Assembly: GCA_030562195.1 (NCBI GenBank)
Contig: JAUJPP010000007.1
Span: forward strand, 23,805,769 to 23,869,768
Reading direction: 5' to 3'
From: Nipponacmea schrenckii
Taxonomy: Eukaryota; Mollusca; Gastropoda; Lottiidae
Length of the DNA stretch: 64,000 nt
Of this stretch, positions 46,443 to 56,680 are shown in pieces; positions within the stretch are counted from its first letter, which is position 1; each line of letters starts with the position of its first letter. Made by a program: the position numbers and the translations under genes. The notes under the pieces were generated by a model. It was not told the origin of the DNA and did no database searches. It saw only the letters and a program-made list of their open reading frames with translations.

Positions 46443-48180
46443 TTGTGGGACTTTGCTTTCAGCAAAGTCCCAGTTTGTTTTCGGTTTCTCAATTCTTTTT
46501 TTTTTTTTTTTTTCGAAAGTTACACAGGGCACACAGCCTAGGCTGCAATAGTTGCATTATTATCTCAACTTCTCTAGACCTTCTATAGTGGCAACGTGTT
46601 CCTGGAACATTTTTGCACAACCGGAAGTGCTGCATTGCAACATGCTTAAAAAGTCGGTCAGTGGCTCTAGAACTTGCATTTTTGGATCGATTTTCGTCGG
46701 GTTTGCATTTTTGGAAACTTGAAATAATTTCCAACAAGATAGCAGTTAAAAAATTTCAAAATTCGAAAATTTGAAGCACACATTTTTTTGCCGTATTTTG
46801 CACATTTTTGCAACTTTGCTATTTTAAGACCGATTGTTCTGAAAATTTTGGTGCCTTCAAGTGTCACGAATATAAAAACATTGGCAGAGTCAAAATTTTT
46901 GCTTTATTTCCGGTTTCAAAGAAAAAAGGGTTTAAACTTCCGGTTGACCTACTTGTGCTGTAATTAATGTATTCGAACAAAATTTATGTCAATCTTAATT
47001 AAATAAGAAGACAAAAAAACGAAGAAGAAAAAATCCAAACCGGAAGAGAAACTTCGGCCGCCATCTTGAAATGTCACTTTTTTGTAAACCTCAAAATGGG
47101 GCTTCTACGGTAAGAGCGACTTGTGTGTTAGGAAAGTCTATTCGATTACGAAAAAATGTATGGGCGCCGATTTTTGAATTTTGATTTTGCTTTTTTGCAA
47201 CTTCCGGTTGAATTTTTTCAATTTTTAAAAGCTTATTTCTCGTGACCTTGACCTTTGATGACATTGACCTTTGGTAGGTCAAAGGTCATTGATGTTGGCT
47301 ATCAGTTAATACTTTGACCTTTGACCTCCGACGGCTACTTCCGGTTTTATAGCTGCCCGTAAACACTAAAATTAACAACTTTGGACTGCTCTAGAGCGTG
47401 ACCTAAATAATTTAGAGTGTTATTTTTTTTCAATTCTTGAGGTGCTTTTTGTCTTCTTTCCAATGATCTAAAACAAAAGTTTTTAAAATTAAAATTGAAT
47501 TTTTGGATTTTTGAAAATAAAAGTTCATTTTGCAGTATTTTCGCTTTATTGAAATGTATGTGTGTATATCTCGTGATCTATTAGATGTACAAGCTTCAAA
47601 TTTGTACCGTGAATATGCATTTTGAATGTAATTAGATCCACGCATAAAAACATGAGATGGGCATGGCACATCCGGGTAAACTTCCAATTTACCATTTATA
47701 TCGGTCAGCAAAATACAGCTGTAGGAAATAACGTTTTTCAAAAAAGTAACTTGCACGCAGATATACCGTTGCTTTGGCCAGCTTATCCCAGAAAACCAGA
47801 TGATTCTGCCTTTTTTGTTGCAATTTGAGACATTAGCAAAAAGTATCAGTTTTTTCGAGTTTGGGGGCTTATTTCTCGTGACCTTGACCTTTGGTAACCT
47901 TGACCTTTATAAGGTCATAGGTCACTGAATTTGGCTATTAGTTGACAATTTCACATTTGACGTCCGACGTCTACTTCCGGTTTTATAGCCTGCCCGAAAA
48001 CAGCAAAATTTTTATTGGTCAGCGAATTACGTCTGTAGGAAATGATGTTTTTTCAAAAAAGTACTTTGCACGCAGATACAACGTTACTTTGGTCAGTTTA
48101 TCCTAGAAAATCAGATATTTCGGCCTGTTTGTTGCAATTTTGCGACAATAGCAAAGTCCCACTCTGTGCCATAATTGGCT
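46443..48180 (+). mobile_element. Unclassified repeat family F, second long copy, with terminal inverted repeat
   Basis: The head is GTGGGACTTTGCT TTC AGCAAAGTCCCA, a strong hairpin, followed by a poly-T tract. The body is collinear with 14690-16650, including the paired TGACCT/AGGTCA motifs and CTTCCGGTTTTATAGCTGCC blocks. The tail is TAGCAAAGTCCCACTCTGTG followed by CCA and TGGCTCTAG. The 13-bp GTGGGACTTTGCT at the head is the exact inverse of AGCAAAGTCCCAC at the tail. No protein domain is visible in any frame. Confidence 0.7.
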
Positions 48181-48280
48181 CTAGTTTATAATTGAAGTAG
48201 AGATTGTCTGCTGTTATATTAAAGAGCTTGTGAAAAGGTTTCATACAAAATATATGTGTATCAGGGTCCTTGATATTACC

Positions 48281-48410
48281 AAACATTCATACCAAGCATT
48301 TATACAGCTTACAGTTGGAAACTAGTTGAATAGTAATTAGTGTAGCATAGTTTTGACGTCAACAAAACATTTTTTTAAAAATGTCTGGTTGGGAAAAAAT
48401 TAATCAAGGG
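48281..48410 (+). repeat. Dispersed repeat R1, copy 3
   Basis: Matches 512-639: AACATTCAT, CTAGTTGAATAGTA, AGTGTAGCATAGTTTTGACG, AAAAATGTC and GGGAAAAAATTAATCAA. Confidence 0.6.
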
Positions 48411-50089
48411 GTCAATGATAGCTTCAATTTGCAACATTTTAATTTTCAATCAGATGTCTGTGGTTCCTGCTGTTCCCAATAGAAGTAAGTTTTTTAATGA
48501 CTAATTGCCAAAGGCCTTATGTGAAACAAGCATATACAGAGGTTATCCTATGGCTACGAGTGGATATGGTTTTTATGCCATGACACAGACATAGTACGTG
48601 AGAAAAACTCATCTAAAACAAATTTGAAATTTTTATATTTCATGTCAACTATGGGATAAAATATGATAAGTGACATCATTTAGCACTTAGTTTTAGTGGG
48701 AGGTACTATAGACATCTGATTGAAAAATGGAATAAAGGAAAATGACCCTATAAGTGTCTCTCTTACACAAATACAAAAATATATAAACTATTTACAACCG
48801 CTTTAACTGTTATTGTCACCTGTCAGTTAGATTTATGAAGTGTTTTTTCAGTCATGTGTAAAATTAAATGCAATTGTGAACATGCTTATGAAATGTGTTA
48901 TGAAAGTAATTATAAATATGACATATTTTGTGTTCGGATTGTGTGTTATATTCCCATATTTATTTAATGTCACATGAAAATAAGTAGGCTGATTGTCATT
49001 TCTTGTGTCATTTCTATGAAGAAACTGTATGTACAATTTGCTCTGAAAATATTGCTAAAGGATACTATAATTTACATGCATGTATTAACTTGATCAAAAT
49101 GAATTTGTTTTAAAAGGGTTAATTAAAAATAGGAACCTACTAATTGATAATTAAGCAGTTTGACTAAATTTTTATGTTTCGGTTTCCTAATTGCTCAATA
49201 ATATTAGTTGAAACCTTCAGAGTAAGTAGGAGACATATTTCTCTAACATTATGCATTCATTTTGCTTAACCCATACTGTAGTTTATCCCTAGTCACTCAA
49301 GTCACATTCAGATTTAACTATGATTTGTTTGACATCATAGCTTCAAGTTTTAGATTGTGTTGTACTAATGTACTATACATGTATTTAATTGCAAATTAAC
49401 CAGATGTCTAATATATGCATAATAAAAGTTTATGCTCATATTTGTATTATTCTATGATAAATAATTTTATTCATAGTTTAAATTTTGCATATTTTTAAGG
49501 CCATTATGAATCAAAAAAATTGAAATAAAATCATATGTTATACTTGATTTAGGTGCATAAAATCCAATAATTTGATTCACTTAATTAGGTTCTTACTAAG
49601 ATCATAACCACAAAAATGTTACTTATTTACTTACTCATGCAAAAGATTTATAATAAAAATTATACATGAAATATTTCTAAAATTTGCTATTTACAGAATA
49701 GAAGACATATTTCTCTATTATTACCCATTTATTTTTGCCTAATTTTGTAGTTTTCTTCAACATAATACAAAAAATAACAACTTGAAAGTTAACATAAATT
49801 TTAGAAAATAGTTTTGGCATTTAAAATTCAATGGCTCATTGTTTAAGATAAAATTTTCACGTATTTTCAGAGACAATATCTCTGAAGTTTGATTTAAATT
49901 TTTTGCTGCCTACTAAAACCAAACCAACAAAAAACAGAATGCCCTTTTATTATGATCTATCACCATATGAATGATTGTTTTGAGAATTTGCTAGATTATA
50001 TTATGTTAATTTTGTTTGCATTGACTGTGATTATTTATATTAAAAAACTTATTAGATTATTTTTCTTATTTATTTATATGGGGATGCCC
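48411..50089. other. Non-coding stretch, nothing recognised
   Basis: AT-rich with only short open frames. No exon-like segment, RNA gene or clear repeat is seen. Confidence 0.4.
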
Positions 50090-52515
50090 TTTTTATACGC
50101 CCACATGAAAATGTGGACGTATATTGCCTTCACCCCTGTCCGTCAATCCGTCCGTCCGTCAACAATTACTTGTGTGCGCGATACAGGCCAGAGGTTTTAT
50201 CCGATTGGTATGAAACTTGCTATGTGCATTCATCTTGATAATATCTTGGACAAGTTCTAAAACAGTGCGATTCCAGATGTCCGTTTATGAGTTATTGCCC
50301 TTGATTTAATGAAAAACGTTAAAATGAATAAACGTTAAAATTTACTTGTGTACGCAATAGAAGGTATAGTTTTCATCCGATTTGAATGAAACTTGGCATG
50401 TGTATTCATCTTGATAATATCTCGCCAGATGTCTGTTTATGAGTTATTGCCCTTGATTTAATGATTAAACGGTAAAATTTACTTGCGTAGGCAATTGAAG
50501 CTGTAGTTTTTATCCTATTTGAATGAAACTTGGTATGTGTATTCATTTTAATAACATCTTGGACAAGTTAAAAAAGATAGCTTGCCAGGCAAGGTAATAT
50601 ACGCCCACTTCAGCAAACAGAATATTCCATGTTTTTTCATTTAATCCAGGGCAATAACTCATAAACCGACATCTGGAATCGCACCATTTTTTAACTTGTC
50701 CGAGATGTTATTAAGATGAATACACATACCAAGTTTCATTCAAATCGGATAAAAACTACAGCTTCTATTGCGTACACAAGTAAATTTTAACATTTTCTCA
50801 TTTAATCAAGGGCAATAACTCATAAACAGGCATCTGGCGAGACATTATCAGGATGAATACACATACCAAGTTTCATTCATATCGGATGAAAACTATAGCT
50901 TCTATTGCATACACAAGTACATTTTAACGTTTTTTCATTTAATCAAGGGCCATAACTCATAAACCGACATCTGAAATCGTGCCATTTTCGAACTTGTCTG
51001 AGATATTATCAAGATGAATACACATGCCAAGTTTCATTAAAATCGGATGCAAACTATAGCTTCTATTGTGTTCACAAGTAAAAATTAATGTTTTTCATTT
51101 AATCAAGGGCCATAACTCATAAAGTGACATCTGGAATCGTGCCATTTTCGAACTTGTCTGAGATATTATCAAGATGAATACACATACCAAGTTTCATTCA
51201 AATCGGATTAAAACTACAGCTTCTATTGCATACACAAGTAAATTTTAACGTTTTTTCATTTAATCAAGGGCCATAACTCATAAACCGACATCTGGAATCG
51301 TGCCATTTTCGAACTTGTCCGAGATATTATCAAGATGAATACACATACCAAGTTTCATTCAAATCGGATGAAAACTACAGCTTCTATTGCATACACAAGT
51401 AAATTTTAACGTTTTTTCATTTAATCAAGGGCCATAACTCATAAACCGACATCTGGAATCGTGCCATTTTCGAACTTGTCCGAGATATTATCAAGATGAA
51501 TACACATACCAAGTTTCATTCAAATCAGATGAAAACTACAGCTTCTATTGCGTACACAAGTAAATTTAAACGTTTTTCCATTTAATCAAGGGCCATAACT
51601 CATAAACCGACATATGATATCGTGCCATTTTCGAACTTGTCCGAGATATTATCAAGATGAATAAAATGTGAAGGAAAATGTATGTTCTCTTCTTGTGACC
51701 TTGGCCAGTGCTTCCATAGGAGAGTATCTTCTATAACACCCAATACCAAGTTTCATTCAAATCGGATAAAAACTACAGCTTCTATTGCGTACACAAGTAA
51801 ATTTTAACGTTTTTTTCATTTAATCAAGGGCACAAACTAATAAACCGACATCTGGAATCGTGCCATTTTCGAACTTGTCCGAAATATTATCAAGATGAAT
51901 ACACATACCAAGTTTCATTCAAATCGGATAAAAACTCTGGCCTGTATCGCATACACAAGTAATTGTTGACGGACGGACGGACCGACGGACGGACGGACCG
52001 ACGGACGGACAGGGGTGATGGCAATATACGTCCACATTTTCATGTGGGCGTATAAAAAATGGTGCGATTCCAGATGTAGGTTTATCAGTTATTGCCCTTG
52101 ATTAAATGAAAAACGTTAAAATTTACATGTGTATGCAAAAGAAGCTATAGTTTTCATCCGATTTTAATGAAACTTGGTATGTGTATTCATCTTGATCATA
52201 TCTCGGACAAGTTTGAAAATGGCACGATTCCAGATGTCGGTTGTGTTTTTTTTTTTTTGGGATATAATTTGGTATGCTTTTTCATTAATTTTTATTTCAT
52301 CTTGGACATGATCGACATTAAAGTTGTTAACCTCAATTTAAGAAAAAACGTTAAAATTTACTTGTGTACGCAATAGAAGCTTTAGTTTTCATCCGATTTG
52401 AATGAAACTTGGTATGTGTATTCATGTTGATAATATCTCGGACAAGTTTGAAAATGGCACGATTCCAGATGTCGGTGGTGTTTTTTTTGCGGATATAATT
52501 GGGTATGCGTTTTAT
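50090..52515 (+). mobile_element. Pearl/HINE-type element D1 (subfamily D), interrupted by D2
   Basis: The head TTTTTATACGCCCACATGAA pairs with ATGTGGACGTATATTG and is followed by a GTCC block and monomers with TTACTTGTGTACGCAATAGA, GAATGAAACTTGGTATGTG, TATTCATCTTGATAATATCT, CCAGATGTC(C/T)GTTTATGAG and TTATTGCCCTTGATTTAATG. The element runs to about 50,575, stops at GGACAAGTTAAAAAA, and resumes at about 52,055 with AAAAAATGGTGCGATTCC. That is the uninterrupted monomer sequence. The resumed part fades near 52,515 without a recognisable tail. Confidence 0.85.
50571..52059 (-). mobile_element. Pearl/HINE-type element D2 (subfamily D), complete, nested in D1
   Basis: Minus-strand element. Its tail (AAGATAG, CTTGCCAGGCAAG, GTAATATACGCCCACTT on the plus strand) is at 50575-50615. 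Eight or so monomers follow, with CATTTAATCAAGGGC(A/C)ATAA, CATACCAAGTTTCATTCAAA and CTACAGCTTCTATTGC. An (ACGG)n block lies at about 51968-52013 and the head hairpin (CAATATACGTCCACATTTTC, then ATGTGGGCGTATAAAAAA) at 52022-52059. Both junctions fall in a run of six A, so the exact end bases are ambiguous. A short foreign segment near 51661-51735 interrupts one monomer. Confidence 0.9.
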
Positions 52516-54544
52516 TAATTATACGCCCACATGAATATGTGGATGTATATTGTAGTCGCCCCTGTCCGTCTGTCAACATTCGTTGTAGACACTATAGAAG
52601 CTACAATTTTATATGGATCTTAATGAAACTTGGTATGAGAATTTGAATTGATAAGACGGCGGTCAAGTTTGATTTTGACAATTTTTCGATGAACAGTTTT
52701 TGAGTTATTGTCCCTGCCTCTATATTTTATTGTAGAAACAATAGAAGCTACAATTTTCAATGGATTTGAATGAAACTTGGTGTGATCAATAGAATTGGTA
52801 CGATGGCGATCGATGTTCAAATTTGACGATTTTTTTTCGATGAACGGTTTTTGAGTTATTGCCCTTGATTTAGTTACATCACGTCAAAATTTATTGTTGA
52901 TGCAATAGAAGCTACAATTTTCAATGCATTTGAATGAAACATGGTATATGAATTGAAATTGATAAGACGGTGGTCAAGTTCGAACTTGATTATTGTTTAC
53001 ATAAACAGTTCTCGAGTTATTGACCTTGACTTAGTAAAAAATCGTGTCAAAAGTTTATTGTGAGTGCAATAGAAGGTACAATATTTAAAGGATTTCGATG
53101 AAACTTATGTGAGGATTGGAATTGATAAAACCCTGGTCAAGTGCGAATATGACTATTTTTCGAAGATTGGTTTGCGAGTTATTAACCCTTGATTTAGTCA
53201 TATCGCATCAAAATTGTTATTGTGGTTGAAATAGAGGCTACTATTTCCAATGGATTTTGATGAAACTTGGTGTAAGCATTGATATTGATAAGATGGCAAT
53301 CAAGTTCGAATTTGACGATTTGTCAATTAACACTTTTTGAGTTATTGCCCTTGACTTGAGTAAAATCGCGTCAATATTTGATTGCAGGTGCAATTGTAGC
53401 AACAATTTTCAATGGATTTTGATGAAACTTGGTATTAGCATTGGAATGGATAAGATACCCGTCAAGTTCAAATGTAACGATTTTTCTATGCACGGCTTGC
53501 GCGTTATTGCCCTTGACTATATAAAAAATCGCGTAAAAATTTAATTGTGGGTGCAATAGAGGCTAAAATTTTCAATGGACTTTCATGAAACTTGGTATGA
53601 GCATTAATATTGATAAGGTGGCGGTCAAGTTCGAATTTGACGATTTTTCGATGAACAGTTAATAAGTAATTGCCCTTGGCCAAGTAAAATTGTGTAAAAA
53701 GTTTATTGTGTGTGCAATGGAAGCTACAATTTTCAATCGATTTCGATGAAACTTGATATGAGTATTGAAATTGATAAGACGGCAGTTAAATACGAAATTG
53801 ACAGTTTTTTTTTAGTTATTGCCCTTGACTTAGTAAAATCGCGTCAAAATTTTATTGTTGGTGCAATAGAAGCTACAATTTTCAATGGATTTTGATGAAA
53901 TTTGGTGTGAGCATTGGAATTAATTAGACCTCAGTCAAGTTTGAATTTAACAATTTTTCAATAGTTTTGAGTTATTGCCCTTGACTAAGTAAAATCACCT
54001 CAAAATTTTATTGCAAGTACAATAGAAGCTACAATTTTCAATGGATTTTGATAAAGTTGCATTTATGTTCGAAGTTGACGTTTATTTTATGAAGGGTTTG
54101 AGAGTTAATGCCCTTGACTTAGTAAAATCGCATCAAAATTTTATTGTGGGTGCAAAAGAAGCTACAATTTTCAAAGGACTTGTTGTGAACATTGGAATTG
54201 AGAATTTGACAATTTTTCAATGAATAGTTTTTGAGTTATTGTCCTTGACTAAGTGAAATCGCGTCAAAATTGTATTGTGGATGCAATGGGAGCTACAATT
54301 TTCATTGAATTTTGATGAAACTTGATGTGAGCATCGGAATTTAAGAAAAGGCGGTCAAGTTTGATTTTGACGATTTTTCGATGAACTTTTATTTAGGTTA
54401 TTGCCCTGACTTGGTGAAATAAGGTCAAAATTTAATTGTGGGTTTGATTGTTGGAGCTTTGGAATTAATAAGTCAAAGAAAAAGACAATGCTGCTGTCTG
54501 GGTGTATGTTACCATGCCTGGTACCATGCCTGGCATGCTATCTT
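52516..54544 (+). mobile_element. Pearl/HINE-type element C2 (subfamily C), complete
   Basis: Head ATTATACGCCCACATGAATA with TGTGGATGTATATTGTAGTC and a short GTCC/GTCT block. About twelve monomers of ~158 bp follow, with AATAGAAGCTACAATTTTCA, ATGGATTTTGATGAAACTTG, GTCAAGTTCGAATTTGACGA and GAGTTATTGCCCTTGACTTA. The tail is GGGTGTATGTTAC, hairpin CATGCCTGGCATG, then CTATCTT, with a partial duplication of the hairpin half just upstream. Confidence 0.85.
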
Positions 54545-55190
54545 AATCGTAATAGTTAGATTTAGATAATTTTAACTTTAAAAAGTTAAAACTGTCAAGA
54601 TTTTAAATTTGGTTTGACAAGATACTCCATGTGCAGCCATACCCGATACCCACATACCGGTATATTTACTGTAATATGGCCCCGAAAGAGTGGAACATGC
54701 TTTTGATGCTCAAATATGACCTGTTTATTCATTTTTTAATTTCAAATTTTCATTTTGAGTAAGAGTTGAAGTTGAAGTCACAAAAATAGCAAAATAAAAT
54801 CCAGTAGAAAATTTCAAATTCCAAAGAAAAATTTCATATTCATAAGTTATACCTTAACATGATGTATTTGAGCTTTTTAATACGCCTAAACGTCTTGCGA
54901 ACACTAAAATAATAAACTATAATAGAGTCAATCTTATGTCGAAAAGTAACATAAGAAATAGGAAATCAGGTAAACATAAGGTTCACCAACTTACATGAAT
55001 GTCTTTTTTTATTGGCATTTCTGATATTCAATTTGACAGAATCAATTTTTGAGAAAAATATATATTTATATAAAAACTCTAATAAATAAATCTGTTATTG
55101 TTGAGTCAATGTAATTATATATTATAATAATTTTTATTGTTTGACATTTGCATTGTTATGCTGCCACTAATTCGATTATAATTGTATGCA
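54545..55190. other. Non-coding stretch, nothing recognised
   Basis: AT-rich sequence between the HINE cluster and a C/G-tract element. No exon, RNA gene or clear repeat is seen. Confidence 0.4.
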
Positions 55191-55195
55191 TGGTT

Positions 55196-56004
55196 ACAGG
55201 GGCGCAGATACAGGGGGAAAGGTCTCCCCCCCCCCCCCGTTAGAAATCCAGGGGGGGGGGACATGATATCATGTGCCCCCCCCCCCACAAATTGTTTGAG
55301 TAGGGTGTCTTTTGTAGGCGTAAAAAAGGCACAATTTGGCATTCAAGATCATCAAAGTTCCGAAATTTTGCGCCTTCGGCGACAGCGGGACGATTTGTTC
55401 GTTTTCTACACTCACTCTTTAGAAGCGTCGTCGCGCCGTCACGAAGTCGGTCGCATATTTTCAGAAATTAAAGATGATAGTTTGATAGGTATCGGTCGCC
55501 AAGTGCCCTGTCGGGCCTACCACGCCCTGAAGAATACATCGGACACGGGCAGACAAGCGAATTTAATCGCACAGGCGTAAAAATAATCGCTGTCGACAGA
55601 AGGGGGGACATAAGGGTATTTGTCGATCGATTTTGAAATAAGCGGCGAATATTGTATATTGTGTTTTATAAGTTGAATAAATATTTAAAAGATAAAAAAC
55701 AGCCGCGATTGGGCGAAAACAAGATTTTGTGCACCCTATATTTCCAGACCTCGATGAGCACGAAATTTATATCGTCAATTCTTCTATTCTTGACAATATT
55801 ATTTGATGACTGGAAAATTCAGTACATGCAAGGAGGTGCTTTTCTTTCAATAATATTTCGGAGAGCTATAAAGACACGGTGTCATATGCTTAACTGAAAC
55901 GTCCTCATGCCGCCCCCCCCCCCCCTTTGAGTAAATCCTGGGTACGCCACTGCCCCCCCCCCCCTCCCACATTGAAAAGGCGATCTGCACCCCAGCTGTT
56001 AAAC
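55196..56004. mobile_element. Non-autonomous DNA-transposon-like element with C/G homopolymer ends
   Basis: The left end has ACAGGGGCGCAGATACAGGG, then C and G tracts. The right side has two nested ends: CTGGGTACGCCACTG at about 55939-55953, and GATCTGCACCCCAGCTGTTA at about 55982-56001, whose complement shares GGGG(C/T)GCAGAT with the left end. The interior (55340-55640) is distinctly GC-richer than the surroundings and has one open frame of 132 aa that I cannot assign. That frame is interrupted by homopolymer tracts. The superfamily is not certain. Confidence 0.5.
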
Positions 56005-56034
56005 TTTTTATTCCTGTCTATAATTAGTCAAAGG

Positions 56035-56092
56035 ATAACATTAAAGTTGCATGAAAATACTAATTTGTATTTTCATGCAACTTTAATGTTAT
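56035..56092. repeat. Perfect inverted repeat, 26-bp arms, 6-nt loop
   Basis: The left arm 56035-56060 begins ATAACATTAAAGTTGCATGA. The loop TAATTT is at 56061-56066. The right arm 56067-56092 is the exact inverse complement of the left. No terminator logic applies in a eukaryotic genome. It lies about 590 bp upstream of the antistasin-like gene. Confidence 0.95.
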
Positions 56093-56614
56093 GCTGTTTA
56101 TATATTATTATTTTATTATAACGGTGAAACCCGAATTATTCAAAAGTTTGCAGTTTGCAATATTCAGTAGACACTTGGACAAAATTCTTTCCCTTGCAGT
56201 TAAGCGTACGTGTATATCAAACGTTATATAATTTAAATTTTGATCTGAATTTCATAAAAATTCTGTATAGCAATTCAAAATGTCCCGGTATACGACTACA
56301 GCTCACGAATGATGAATTAAAATAATTTTATACAATAATAAAATAATCATATTTCTAATACGTCATGTACATTGATTTTATTGATATCGAGTTATTTTTT
56401 ATTACCAGTGACTGAAGCGTCTGGAACTGGTTCAATCAAACCAACTGGCAATGTAAATTATTTGAAACCGGTTCACCTTTTCGCACTAGAATCAAATTTC
56501 GTCAAACACAAAACCTGACATAAATGATTTTGAATATTTTCGAGTTAATCATTTGTGAGGTATTATTTCTGTGAAATCTTGCAACATATGTAATTACATC
56601 CATTGGATCGATTT

Positions 56615-56624
56615 CATATAAAAG
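56615..56624 (+). promoter_or_regulatory. Candidate TATA box of the antistasin-like gene
   Basis: CATATAAAAG lies 57-66 nt upstream of the start codon at 56681. It would place transcription initiation at about 56645-56655 and give a 5' UTR of about 30 nt. No intron is needed in the 5' UTR. The position and the compact leader make this the most convincing core promoter in the window. Confidence 0.55.
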
Positions 56625-56680
56625 CGGTGGGACAATATTAACTAAGCATTTTATTAGTGTTGTACGACTGAATAGTTATC

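Noticed and set aside
50090..54544. Possible CRISPR-like array or centromeric satellite
   Set aside because: The repeats are contiguous ~160-bp monomers without spacers, with transposon heads and tails. Animal nuclear DNA does not carry CRISPR arrays.
55182..55580. 132-aa frame as a host gene
   Set aside because: It starts in homopolymer C/G tracts, lies inside a transposon-like element, has no splice sites and resembles no family I know.
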